Shown one piece after another: positions 11,198-21,400 of a stretch of 64,000 nucleotides of DNA (position 1 is its first letter; each line of letters opens with the position of its first letter). The notes beneath the pieces were generated by a model. The model made no database searches, was not told where the DNA came from, and worked only from the letters and a program-made list of their open reading frames with translations. Where the stretch lies: NCBI GenBank assembly GCA_014650475.1, contig BMVA01000001.1, forward strand, positions 496,001 to 560,000. Direction: 5' to 3'. A program made the position numbers and the translations under genes. The stretch comes from Streptomyces albogriseolus. Lineage in GTDB: Bacteria > Actinomycetota > Actinomycetes > Streptomycetales > Streptomycetaceae.

Positions 11198-12637
11198 ATG
11201 AGCAGTTCAGCGCAGATCGGCGTCACCGGGCTCGCGGTCATGGGCCGCAACCTCGCCCGCAATTTCGCCCGCAACGGCTACACGGTCGCGGTGCACAACC
11301 GGACCGCGGCCCGCACGCACGCGCTGGTGGAGGAGTTCGGGCACGAGGGGAGCTTCGTGGCGGCCGAGACGGCCAAGGAGTTCGTGGCGGCGCTGGAACG
11401 GCCGCGGCGGCTGGTCGTGATGGTGAAGGCCGGGGAGCCGACGGACGCGGTCATCGAGGAGTTCGCCCCGCTGCTGGAGCCCGGAGACATGATCATCGAC
11501 GGTGGCAACGCGCACTTCGCGGACACCCGCCGCCGGGAGCGGGCGCTGCGTGAGCAGGGCATCCACTTCGTCGGCATGGGCGTGTCCGGCGGCGAGGAGG
11601 GCGCGCTGCTCGGCCCGAGCATCATGCCGGGCGGCCCGCAGGAGTCGTACGACTCGCTGGGCCCGATGCTGGAGAAGATCTCCGCGAAGGCGAAGGACGG
11701 CTCGCCGTGCGTCACGCACGTGGGCCCGGACGGCGCCGGCCACTTCGTCAAGATGGTGCACAACGGCATCGAGTACGCGGACATGCAGCTGATCGGTGAG
11801 GCGTACCAGCTGCTGCGCGACGTCGCCGGGTACTCCCCCGCGCAGATCGCGGACATCTTCCGCACCTGGAACACGGGCCGGCTGGACTCGTACCTGATCG
11901 AGATCACCGCCGAGGTGCTGTCGCACGTGGACGCGGCGACGGGCAAGCCGTTCGTCGACGTGGTGGTGGACCAGGCGGAGCAGAAGGGCACGGGCCGCTG
12001 GACCGTGCAGATCGCCCTGGACCTCGGCGTGCCGGTGTCGGGCATCGCGGAGGCGGTGTTCGCCCGCTCCCTGTCGGGCCACGCGGCGCTGCGGGAGGCC
12101 TCACAGGGACTGGCGGGCCCCAAGCCGACGCCGATGAGCGAGGCGGAGGCGTCGGCGTTCGCCGACCGGGTGGAGCAGGCGCTGTACGCGTCCAAGATCG
12201 TGTCGTACACCCAGGGCTTCCACGAGATCGCCGCGGGCAGCCAGGAGTACGGCTGGGACATCGACCTCGGCGCGGTGTCGGCGATCTGGCGCGGCGGATG
12301 CATCATCCGCGCGGCGTTCCTGGACCGCATCCGAGCCGCGTACGACACGCGGGGGGACCTGCCGAGCCTGCTGTCGGCCGAGACGTTCGCGCGGGAGATC
12401 GCGGAGGCCCAGGACGACTGGCGCGAGGTCCTGATCGCGGCGACCCGCCAGGGCGTCCCGACCCCCGGCTTCGCGGCGGCGCTCGCCTACTACGACGCCC
12501 TGCGCGCGGAACGGCTCCCGGCGGCGCTGACCCAGGGCCAGCGGGACTACTTCGGCGCGCACACGTACCGCCGCGTCGACCGGGACGGCTCGTTCCACAC
12601 GCTGTGGGGCGGGGACAGGTCGGAGGCCCCGGCGTAG
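11198..12637 (+). CDS. gndA: NADP-dependent 6-phosphogluconate dehydrogenase (decarboxylating)
   Basis: 479 residues, the size of the standard Gnd. It converts 6-phosphogluconate to ribulose-5-phosphate, CO2 and NADPH in the pentose phosphate pathway. The N-terminal Rossmann motif is GVTGLAVMGRNLARN, NADP is suggested by HNRTAARTHAL, the substrate and catalytic region includes DGGNAHFADTRRRE, GVSGGEEGALLGPSIMPGG and FVKMVHNGIEY (catalytic Lys), and the C-terminal tail closes the partner active site. The ATG has AGGAG seven bases upstream; the longer upstream frame is rejected. Stand-alone and cytoplasmic. Confidence 0.96.
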   Translation: MSSSAQIGVTGLAVMGRNLARNFARNGYTVAVHNRTAARTHALVEEFGHEGSFVAAETAKEFVAALERPRRLVVMVKAGEPTDAVIEEFAPLLEPGDMIIDGGNAHFADTRRRERALREQGIHFVGMGVSGGEEGALLGPSIMPGGPQESYDSLGPMLEKISAKAKDGSPCVTHVGPDGAGHFVKMVHNGIEYADMQLIGEAYQLLRDVAGYSPAQIADIFRTWNTGRLDSYLIEITAEVLSHVDAATGKPFVDVVVDQAEQKGTGRWTVQIALDLGVPVSGIAEAVFARSLSGHAALREASQGLAGPKPTPMSEAEASAFADRVEQALYASKIVSYTQGFHEIAAGSQEYGWDIDLGAVSAIWRGGCIIRAAFLDRIRAAYDTRGDLPSLLSAETFAREIAEAQDDWREVLIAATRQGVPTPGFAAALAYYDALRAERLPAALTQGQRDYFGAHTYRRVDRDGSFHTLWGGDRSEAPA

Positions 12638-12663
12638 ACGGCGCGCCCCGGGCCGCCACCCCC

Positions 12664-12714
12664 AAAGGGGCGCGGGGAACTGCGCGACGAATCCCCACCG
12701 GCGGCCCGCACCCG
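12664..12714 (+). repeat. Streptomyces interspersed repeat, copy 1
   Basis: The core GGGGCGCGGGGAACTGCGCG followed by a CCCCACCGG...CCCGCACCCG segment is a sequence I recognise as recurring between genes in many Streptomyces chromosomes. It lies just after gndA. Confidence 0.7.
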
Positions 12715-12772
12715 CGCAACTCCCAGGCAAGCGGCACCCGGGCCCCCATCAAGGACCCGGGCTGCCACACCC

Positions 12773-12820
12773 GAAGGGGCGCGGGGAACTGCGCGACCAG
12801 CCCCCACCGGCCCGCACCCG
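12773..12820 (+). repeat. Streptomyces interspersed repeat, copy 2
   Basis: Same element and orientation as the copy 109 bases upstream, differing by small changes (one three-base segment and a few substitutions). The pair fills the gap between gndA and the proline-rich gene. Confidence 0.7.
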
Positions 12821-12827
12821 GGGAACC

Positions 12828-13097
12828 TCAGCTGAGCGGAGGCCCCGGCTCCGGATTGGGCACCGGCTCCGGCCCCGGAGGAATCGGCGACGGCGACGGC
12901 TCGGGCGGCCCCGGCTGCGGCGGGTTGGGCCCCGGCCCGGGGGGCTGTGGCCCAGGCGGCTGCGGCACGGGCTCGGGTCCCGGCGGCGGCTCAGGGGCAG
13001 GCCCCGGTTCGGGGGGCGGCGGCTGTGCGGGATCCGGCCCCGGAGCGGGCCCGGGCGTGGGACCCGGCGGGACGGGATCCGGGTACGGGTTCGTCAT
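12828..13097 (-). CDS. Small proline-rich protein of unknown function
   Basis: 89 residues composed almost wholly of Pro, Gly, Glu, Ser and Ala in irregular PxPxP and PGP repeats (PDPVPPGPTPGPAPGPDP and similar). It has no signal peptide, Cys or hydrophobic segment and should be disordered or polyproline-helical. GGAGG precedes the ATG at a normal distance, which supports translation. Similar peptides are common in Streptomyces genomes, but I know no function. Confidence 0.6.
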   Translation of the reverse strand: MTNPYPDPVPPGPTPGPAPGPDPAQPPPPEPGPAPEPPPGPEPVPQPPGPQPPGPGPNPPQPGPPEPSPSPIPPGPEPVPNPEPGPPLS

Positions 13098-13255
13098 GAT
13101 GCGTGTCCTCCGGCCGGTCGGTCGACGTGGGCTCTGGACTATTCCCCGCCTACCCGGCGGCCCCGCCCCCAGTCACCCGGCCGCGTGACGGGGTGACGGC
13201 CGGGCGGCGCACGGAAGGGACGACCTCCCACCCGGGCCCGCCCGGCGCACCCCTC

Positions 13256-13600
13256 TCAGAACCGCTCGGGATGCTCCGCGAGCCACCGCTTGGCCGCGCG
13301 CAGCACGTCCGGATCAGCAGGAGGAGCCTCCTCCGGGTGCCGCGCGGCCCACCGGACGACGTACGGACACAGCGGCGCGACGACGGTGCCCTCGCGGGCG
13401 GCGAGGGCGTAGAGCTCGCGGGCGAGGGAGCCGGCGATGCCCTTGCCCTCGTGGGCCGGCTCGACGACGGTGTGCACGGGGACGAGGGCGTGCGCGGGGT
13501 CGTCGAGGACGAAGTACTTGATCCGCCCGAGGACCTCACCGCCCGCGACCGCCTCGAGCCGTCCCGCGTCCCGGTCGTCGCGGATCTCGACACCGTCCAT
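13256..13600 (-). CDS. Small GNAT-like N-acetyltransferase (YjdJ type)
   Basis: 114 residues from the ATG with GGGGAG eight bases upstream; an in-frame GTG nine bases earlier overlaps that ribosome-binding site. The fold order matches the small single-domain GNAT family (GIKYFVLDD-like strands, then the acyl-CoA loop VVEPAHEGKGIAGSLARELY with the Q/RxxGxG/A-type motif). The C-terminus CPYVVRWAARHPE is also typical of the family. The substrate is unknown. It lies 42 bases behind panD on the same strand and may be co-transcribed. Confidence 0.82.
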   Translation of the reverse strand: MDGVEIRDDRDAGRLEAVAGGEVLGRIKYFVLDDPAHALVPVHTVVEPAHEGKGIAGSLARELYALAAREGTVVAPLCPYVVRWAARHPEEAPPADPDVLRAAKRWLAEHPERF

Positions 13601-13642
13601 ACCCGTCACTCCCCTGTTCCTCGGTTGCCGCCCCGACGCCGG

Positions 13643-14065
13643 TCAGGCCGTGGCCACGGCCTGCGGGCTGCGCTCCTGGTCCGACCCGGGGACCGGCTCG
13701 GACGGATCGGCGCCGAGGGCGACGATACGGTTGCCGGCGTCCACATGGACGACGCGCGGTTCGAGTGCCCGCGCCTCGGCGTCGGTCACCTGGGCGTAGC
13801 TGATGACGATCACGAGGTCGCCCGGGTGCACGAGGTGGGCGGCGGCCCCGTTGATGCCGACCACACCGGACCCGCGTTCCCCTTCGATGACGTACGTCTC
13901 GAGCCGGGCGCCGTTGGTGATGTCGACGATGTGCACGAGTTCGCCGGGCAGCAGATCGGCGGCGTCGAGCAGGTCCGCGTCGATCGTCACGGATCCCACG
14001 TAGTGCAGGTCGGCCTGGGTGACGGTGGCACGATGGATCTTGGACTTGAACATGGTGCGCAGCAC
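13643..14065 (-). CDS. panD: Aspartate 1-decarboxylase proenzyme
   Basis: 140 residues. PanD makes beta-alanine for pantothenate and CoA. The self-cleavage site is Gly24-Ser25 (HYVGSVTID), which generates the pyruvoyl cofactor; the [12 protein letters not shown] and NGAAAHLV stretches complete the double-psi barrel. It starts at a GTG with AGGAG six bases upstream. The C-terminal tail after about residue 115 is longer than in E. coli, as is usual in actinobacteria. Confidence 0.95.
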   Translation of the reverse strand: MLRTMFKSKIHRATVTQADLHYVGSVTIDADLLDAADLLPGELVHIVDITNGARLETYVIEGERGSGVVGINGAAAHLVHPGDLVIVISYAQVTDAEARALEPRVVHVDAGNRIVALGADPSEPVPGSDQERSPQAVATA

Positions 14066-14228
14066 GTTGGACTCCTGGAAGTCGGCTCCCTGCCTGCTTT
14101 GTGCAGGTCAAAGGCGGTCTTCACTGTACACGGGCACGCGTCGGAGTCGAGGGTCGTGAGAAACATCGTTGCACTTCGGGGAGAAGGCTCCCGGCCTGCA
14201 CCGCCTCGCGTGTGGAAGCATGCCATCC

Positions 14229-15320
14229 ATGTCCACCGATCCCATAGACGCGGCCGCTGTGGCGCACACGGCCCGCCTCGTTGCCACGGTCCTCGCCCCC
14301 CTCGGTGCCGTAGACGCCGACGCTCCGCGCATCCAGCACGGGCCCGGCCGCAGGCTGCTCGTGCAGCGCGGGGACGACGAGCTCGCCGTGGTCGGTCTCG
14401 GCCCGACAGGTCAGGAGCACGGCGCCGAGTTCCGCTTCCCCGCCCCCTGGCCCCGGCCCTTCGGCGATGTCACCGTCTCTCCCACGGGCGACCTCGCCGT
14501 GTTCAGCGGTGTGCACGCCGTACGGGCCGTGGACCGGACAGGCAAGGTTCACTGGGAGCTCCCGCACGGGTGCTGGTCCACCGCCAAGTGCACGGCGGCC
14601 CATGCCTCGTTCGAGGAGTACGCGGACGATCCGCGGCATCGGCACGCGGACCGGGGTTCAGCCGCGTTCAGCCCGGACGGCACGCTGGTGTGGGCCCATG
14701 TGCGGCACGCACAGGACTGGCCGCACGAGGAGTGGCTGGTCCTTGACGCGGCCGACGGGTCGGTGCTCGGCCGGACCAGGACCTCGACCGTGGGTTCGGC
14801 GTCCGCGCACTTCCCGCATCCCGACGGCTCGTACATGGGACTGACCGTCGGTGAGGGGCATGAGGACTCCCCTTCGCTGTGGGGGCATTGGGACGGTACC
14901 GACCTGAGCTTCGAACGCGTCGAAGGGGTACTGCTGCAGGACGTCAGCCCGTCCGGTGGCCACTTCCTGTGCACGGATCCCGGCCAGTGGGCGCTGTATC
15001 TGCACGAGTCCGCCGGCGCGCAGGAAACCGGACGCCTCAACGCCAGGGATGTGGTGCCACCCGCGCCGGGTGAGGACATGGCACGCTGGGACTACGAGGG
15101 CGCCTACCCCTACGAGGACGGCGCCGTCGTCAGCACCGATGGGCACACCACCGAGCCCCGTCACTGGCTGGTGGACCCGGGCACGCCCTCCCTGCGCGGG
15201 CGGATCGTCTACTCCCTGCCGGTCCCGGGCGGCGCGTTGCCGGCCGGCCCCGGCCTGTGGGCCACCCTCGCCGAGGACCGCACGGCCGTCCACCTGTGGA
15301 GTCTGACCGACGCGAGCTGA
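14229..15320 (+). CDS. Unknown protein with beta-propeller-like repeats
   Basis: 363 residues from the ATG at 14229; an alternative ATG nine bases upstream is possible and neither has a strong ribosome-binding site. I do not recognise the family. The sequence has spaced blocks that look like propeller blades (VTVSPTGDLAVFSG, AAFSPDGTLVWAHV, DVSPSGGHFLCTD), each with an SPxG or SPDG turn as in WD40-like or YncE-like repeats. There is no signal peptide or membrane segment, so it is probably cytoplasmic. It is convergent with the giant RHS toxin gene, sharing a strong terminator. A protective role against that toxin is possible but unsupported. Confidence 0.65.
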   Translation: MSTDPIDAAAVAHTARLVATVLAPLGAVDADAPRIQHGPGRRLLVQRGDDELAVVGLGPTGQEHGAEFRFPAPWPRPFGDVTVSPTGDLAVFSGVHAVRAVDRTGKVHWELPHGCWSTAKCTAAHASFEEYADDPRHRHADRGSAAFSPDGTLVWAHVRHAQDWPHEEWLVLDAADGSVLGRTRTSTVGSASAHFPHPDGSYMGLTVGEGHEDSPSLWGHWDGTDLSFERVEGVLLQDVSPSGGHFLCTDPGQWALYLHESAGAQETGRLNARDVVPPAPGEDMARWDYEGAYPYEDGAVVSTDGHTTEPRHWLVDPGTPSLRGRIVYSLPVPGGALPAGPGLWATLAEDRTAVHLWSLTDAS

Positions 15321-15338
15321 GCGCGTCCCGCGACGCGA

Positions 15339-15371
15339 ACGCCCGGCCGGGGAAGCTCCCCGGCCGGGCGT
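15339..15371. terminator. Bidirectional hairpin between convergent genes
   Basis: ACGCCCGGCCGGGGA and its exact reverse complement form a 15-bp perfect stem with a three-base AGC loop, centred between the beta-propeller-like gene and the RHS gene stops. Confidence 0.85.
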
Positions 15372-15418
15372 CCTGCTTGCGTGTCCGCCGTCGCCACTGG
15401 AGGTGGCGCCGGGGTCTC

Positions 15419-18400
15419 CTAGCGCCTCAGGCGCCAGAACGTCCGGAAGTCGGTCTTGTCGGACGCTCCGCCGAACACCTCACCGTCGAGCTTCATCTTG
15501 CTCTGCTCGACAAGTGGTGCGCAGATGTCGGAGCACACGTTCTTCGACGTGCCGCCGTACAGCACCTCGTAGTCCGGGTTCTCCTCGAGCCACCTGAACA
15601 CCGATTCCTCGGCGTGCTCGTAGGCAGGGTTGCCCTTCTTGGTCACACGTCCGGGCACCAGGTTGCCGGGCACGAACGACTGGCCGTCGGAGAGGTTCAG
15701 AAGGTCGCCCTTCTGGCCGGAGCTCATGCCCACCTTCTCGACGATGTCCTTGGTTCCCTTCTTCCGGACCCCGATGACCGCGACGGTCACCATGGACTCC
15801 TTGAAGAAGTGGAGCTGACCGGCCAGTTCCTGGGCGCGCTGCTGCGCCCTGACCGCCTCGTCCTTGTAGCCACAGTTGTGAACCAGGACCGCCGCGGCAC
15901 CCGACCCCACGTAGTACGTGTGGACGCCCTCGACCGACAGGTTGTAGACCCTGGCCGAGCGGTGGGCGGTGTCGACCGCACTGATCTGGACCCAGGTACC
16001 GGCCGAGGTCTGCAGCCACATACCGGACTTGAGGTCCTTGGCCGGGACCCACGTGCCGAAGTCAGGCAGCCAGTAGAGGTGCGCGGCCGTCGAGGTCAGC
16101 TTGAGCGCCTTGCCCTTGCCGCCGGAGTCGACGGTGAGGGTGACGAGCTCCTTGGCGCCCTCGTGATCACGCGTCCCGGTGACCTGCCGGGCCCGGGTGT
16201 CGCCGGTCTCCGGGTCGGTGGCCACGACCAGGTCGCCGGCCTCCAGCTTCTCGATGGCCCGGGTGGTGCCGTCCGCGAGGACGACCTGGGTGCCCGGCAG
16301 GAAGCTGTTCACCTTGCAGGCGGGTGCCTGCGGACTGTCCGGCGACTTCGTCGTCGGGGCGTCCACGCCGTCCGCCTTGCGGGCGTCGCCCGCGGCGTTC
16401 GCCGCGTCACCGGCGTTGTCCACCGCCTTGCGGGCGTCGTTGGCGGAGTCCACCGCCTCGACCCCCTTCTCGACGTAGCGGCCGGCCTTGACGGCGGTGG
16501 CCGCGTACCCCGCGAGCGGGATCGCCGAGGTCAACGACAGTGCGGCGTCGACATAGTTGCCCTCGGCCGCGTACCAGATGCCGTTGGCGACGTCGGCGAC
16601 CTCACCGACGACGGGGACCAGACCGACCACGTCGAGCGTGGCATGGCCGATGTCCGAGAGCGACAGACCGAACAGGTGCCCGTCGAGCTCGACGAAGCTG
16701 ATCGGGTTGCCACCGGCGAACGCGTACCGGTTGCCGGTGAACGGGTCGGTGGCCAGGGACATGTCGGCCAGGGCACCGCTGTACGAGTCCCGGGTGAGGA
16801 AGCGGTTCAGCCCCGGGTCGTAGTTGCGGAAGCCCATGTCGTACGTGCCCGAGGCACCGTCCCAGCGCGAGGAGTTGAAGCGGAAGGAGTTGTAGTCGCT
16901 CTTGCCCTCGGTCCCGCTGCCCGGCTTGTCCGCACCGGTCATCTGGGACGAGTCGTCCGAACCGTAGGCCGTGTAGCCGTACGTGGAACGGGTCTTGCCG
17001 TCCTCCTTCGTGATCGCCTCGACGTCGCCGCGCGGACTCGTGACGTACTGCGAGACCTCCTTGCCGCCGTCGTCCTTGTGCTTGATCTGCGTGGCGCGCT
17101 GACCACCGGCTATGTACTGGTAGTCCTTGTCCGCCTTGCCGTCGACCGTTTCGCGTACGAGCGTCTTGTCCATGGCGAGGTAGGTGAACGCCGTGGTCCT
17201 GCCCTGGTCGCCCGTGGTGGTCTGGGAGACCGTCCGGTCGAACGGGTCGTAGACGTACGAGGTGGTCACCGCGGTGGCGCCCACGCCCTGCCGGACCTTC
17301 TCCTCACGGTCGAAGCCGTCGTAGTAGTGCTTCTCGACGGTCTGACCGCCGGTGCTGACGGTGTCGAGCCGGCCCAGCGGGTCGTAGTTGTAGGTGGACG
17401 TGACCCCGCCCGAACTCGCCGACAACAGGCGGTTGCGGTCGTAGCGCTGGGTGGTGGTGACGTTGTCCACCGTCTGCTCGATGATGTTGCTGTTGCGGTC
17501 GTAGCGGTAGGACTCGGTGGATGCGTCGTCGCCGCTCTTGGTGACCTTGGTGATGCGGTCCTGCGGGTCGTAGTCGAAGGTGTACGTGTTGTTGATGTAG
17601 GCCGAGTTGTCATCGGCGTTCATCAGCTTCAGAACGTCCTTGGAGCGGTGCCCGTTGGGCGAGTACTCCAGGTCGTGCTGCGACACCACGGTGCCGCCCG
17701 AGGTCTTCTCGAGCGACTGCTCCACCGACCCGTCGGGGTAGTAGCGCATGTCGAGCGTGTTGCCGTTGGGCTTGGTCTGCTTCAGGAGCTGGCCGCGCCC
17801 GGTGTAGGTCATCGTGGTGATCTGCTGATCGCCCGCGGTGGGCGAGTCGGCGTTGGTCACCCTCTTGACCATGTCGCGCTCGTCGTACTCGATCTTCGTC
17901 CAGGTCAGATCGTGCGTGGACGTGACGGGGTTGCCGTTCTCGTCGTAGGTCAGCGAGGTGGTGTTCTTCACCGTGCCGCCCGCGGACTCCTCCACCTTGG
18001 TGATGTGGTTGAGGCCGTCGTACGAGATCTTGTACGTGTCGATCTTCGCGCCCGGCGAGAGGTCACGGACCTCGGTCATGTTGCCGTTCGCGTTGTAGCT
18101 GTAGGTGAAGTCCTTCTTCTCGTCGTCCGTCTCACCGGAGTTCGAGCGGACCAGCTTCACCGCGTCCGCGAGCACCGTGCCGTTGGCGGCGTCGGTCAGC
18201 GTGACCTTCTGCGGACCGTCCTCCACGAACGCGTAGGACCCGAGTGAGACCCACACACCGGTGTTCGCGGTCTGGTCGACGGTCCTCGTGGTGCTGCCGC
18301 CGTCGTGGTCGACCTTGAACTTGGCGTCCGAGGCGGCACCCGTCATCTTCGGGTGGCGGACGAACACCTCGTAGGTGCCGTTCTGCGGGATGTTCAACTG

Positions 18401-21400
18401 CCAGGACATCGACGAGGTGCCGGTGCCCGCGGGGTGTGAGTACGTGTCGTAGCCGTACTGCTGCTCGGCCTGCGTCCGCGACCAGTTGCCCTGGGTCGCG
18501 GTGTTGTTGAAGTCCGAGCTGTCCACCAGGACGACCTGGTTGCCGACCGGCACACCGTCGTCCGAGTGGGCCCTCTTGTTGCCCGACGGGTAGTAGTCCC
18601 AGGTCATGGTGCGTTGCTGGGAGCCGCCCGCCGAGGTCAGCGTGTTCTTCGTCTGCTGGCCGAGCTTGTTGTACTCGTAGGCCGTGGTGATGTCCCACGG
18701 GTCCTTGGCCGTACGTGTCCAGCCGTTGTCGAAGTACGTGTAATCGGTGACGTTGCGGACCGTCTGGCCCTCCGACGGGGGAGCCGAGACCGACTTCAGG
18801 TTGCCGACGGAGTCGTACTCGTAGAACACCGAGTCCGGTGAGGAGTAGAGCACGTCGTCCTTGTCGTAGGGCGAGCGCTCCTCCTTGACCCGGTTCAGCT
18901 CGTCGTAGACCGTCTCCGACATGAAGTCCGCGTCGTCGTCACCGGTGGCGACACCGCGCGGGGTGGTGGTCTTCGTACGGTTGCCGACCTGGTCGTACGC
19001 GTACGTGGTCGTGCGGTAGGTGATGTTTCCGGAGGCGTCCTTCTTGACCGGCACCTTGGACTCGACGAGCGCGCCGCGTTCGTCGTACGTCGCGAGCGAC
19101 TCGTTGCCCTCCGCGTCGGTCTGCGCGATCTGGAGGCCGTCCTTGTCGTAGCGGACCGAGGTGGCCCACTCCAAGGCGTCGACCGTGCGCTTGACCCGGT
19201 GGTTCAGGTCGTACTCGTAGCGCGTGGTGTAGTCGTCGGCGTTCGCGGTGGCGTTCTTGCGCGCGTCCACGACCTTGACGACGTTGCCGACGTTGTCGTA
19301 CTCCACCGTCGCCCTGTTGCCCTCGGCGTCCACCATCTCGATCGGCTGGTAGATCGCGTCGAACGTGGTGGTGGCGGTGTAGTCGCCCTCGGTCGCCGTC
19401 AGGTTGCCCTGCGCGCCGGTACCGGAGACGAGGTTGCCGACCTTGTCGTAGACGGAGGTGGACCTGCGCACCGGACCGCCGGGCTCGTCGGACGGCTTGA
19501 CCGTCTCGATCCGCTGGTCCGCCTTGTCGAACACCGCCGTGGTCGCCGTCCCGTTGGGGGCGAAGGCCTTGGTGATGTTGTCGTTGGCGTCGTAGACCGG
19601 CTCCGGCGTGACGATGAACTCGCCTGCCTTCCGGTCCTTGGGCTCGCGCTTCTCCAGCGGCCTGCCGAACACGTCATAGGTCTGGGTGACCTCGGCGCCC
19701 TGGGCGTTGGTCACCTTGGTGACGTTGCCTCGCACGTCGTAGACGAAGTGCGAGGGGTGGCCGGCCGCGTCCGTGATGGTCTTCGGGTAGCCGGCCGGCG
19801 CGAACTCGCTGTACCGGGTGGCGTGCCCGTTGGCGTCGGTCTCCTTGACGACCTGTCCCAGCGCGTCGTACTCCGTGCGCGAGGTGTAGTCGCCCTCGGC
19901 GGCGGATGCGACGCCCTTGGGGTCGGTCACCGAGGTCAGGTTGCCCTTGGTGTCGTAGCCGAAGCGGTAGGTGCGGCCCTCCGGGGACTTCTTCTCGAAG
20001 AGGTCCGCGATATGGCCGTCGAGCCCGTAGGAGTAGGTGAGGGTCTGTGCCGCGGTACCGTTCTTGTTGGCCTCGGCGTCCTTCGTCTCCAGCGGATAGC
20101 CGGTCCCGGTGTCGTACTTCCACGTGGTGACCGCGCCGTTGGCCTCCTCCAGGCGCGTCACGTTGTTGTCGGTGTCCCAGGCCGTCCTGGTGGTCTCGGA
20201 CTTGGCGTTGGTCATCCGGGTGGCGCGGCCGTACCCGTCGAGCACGTACTGCGTGTCGTGGTTCTCGGCGTCCGTCACCTTGGTGTTGACGACCGAGCCC
20301 GCCGTGCCGTCCGGATCGGTGTACACATAGCCGGTGGTCCCGCCCAGGCGGTCCGTCAGCGTCTGCGTGTTCCAGTGGAACTTCGGGTCGTCGCCCTCGC
20401 TCGGGTAGTAGTAGTCCAGCGAGGTGGAGTTGCCACGCGGGTCGGTGACCTTGACCAGCTTGGCGTTCTTGTTGCCCTGCTCCATGTCGTACGTGAAGCG
20501 GAACACCTTGGGCTGCGCGCTGCCCGCACCGTCGGTCAGGGTGGTGAGCAGGCCCTTGTCGGAGTACTCGAAGGTGACCTTCCGGCCCGAGATGTCGGTC
20601 ATCGACTTGACGTGGTCGATGATCTTCGGGCTGCTGGTGTCGGCCTTCGTGTAGTACTCGACGGTGAGCGACTGACGCGCGGCCGGGTCCTCGATGTAGG
20701 TGAGGAACTTGACCGGCTTGTTGTTCGACTTGCGCTCGGCGTACGTGTACGTCTGTGTGTTGCCGTTCTTGTCGACGATCGACGTCAGGTAGCCGTCGCA
20801 GTCGAAGAAGAACTGGGTGCGGTCCGGTCGGGTCAGCGACCAGGCCTTCGGGTCGCCGTCCTTGTCCGGGGTGCAGTCCACGCCGGTGCCCTGCCGCAGC
20901 AGGTAGTGCACACCCGCCGGTGCCAGCCACGTCCCGTCCGCCTGCTTGCGGAAGACGTGGGCGGTTCCGTCACCGTCGGGGAGGGTGACCTCGGTCGGGT
21001 TCGGGTTGGGGTGGAAGTCCAGAGCGGCGCCCAGGCGCAGCGGCATCGCGGCCTGGGCCGACCAGCCGTGACCGAGGACCGTGTCGGAGGTGTCCTGGGA
21101 GTTGTACGCGAACCGGGCGAAGGTGGTGACGCCGCGGCCCGGGTTGGAGAACGCGTTGTACTGCCAGACGCTGTTGCCCGCGTACAGATTCGTCATCAGC
21201 GACGAACCCGCGCCCGTGTTCTTGCCCGCGTAGGAGTAGAACTTCTCCAGGCCGAGCTGGTTGGAGGTCGGGTCCTCCGTACGGACGTTCTGCGCCAGCG
21301 GGGCGATGCCGTCGCTGTCGGACAGCCAGGTACCGGTCGCGGTGTTCTTCAGGCCCCACTTCAGGACGTAGTCCAGGCGCCTGTTGCCCGAGTCCGAGTT

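Noticed and set aside
12640-12820. CRISPR-like array from the two similar units after gnd
   Set aside because: Only two copies, no spacer structure; it is the known dispersed Streptomyces repeat.
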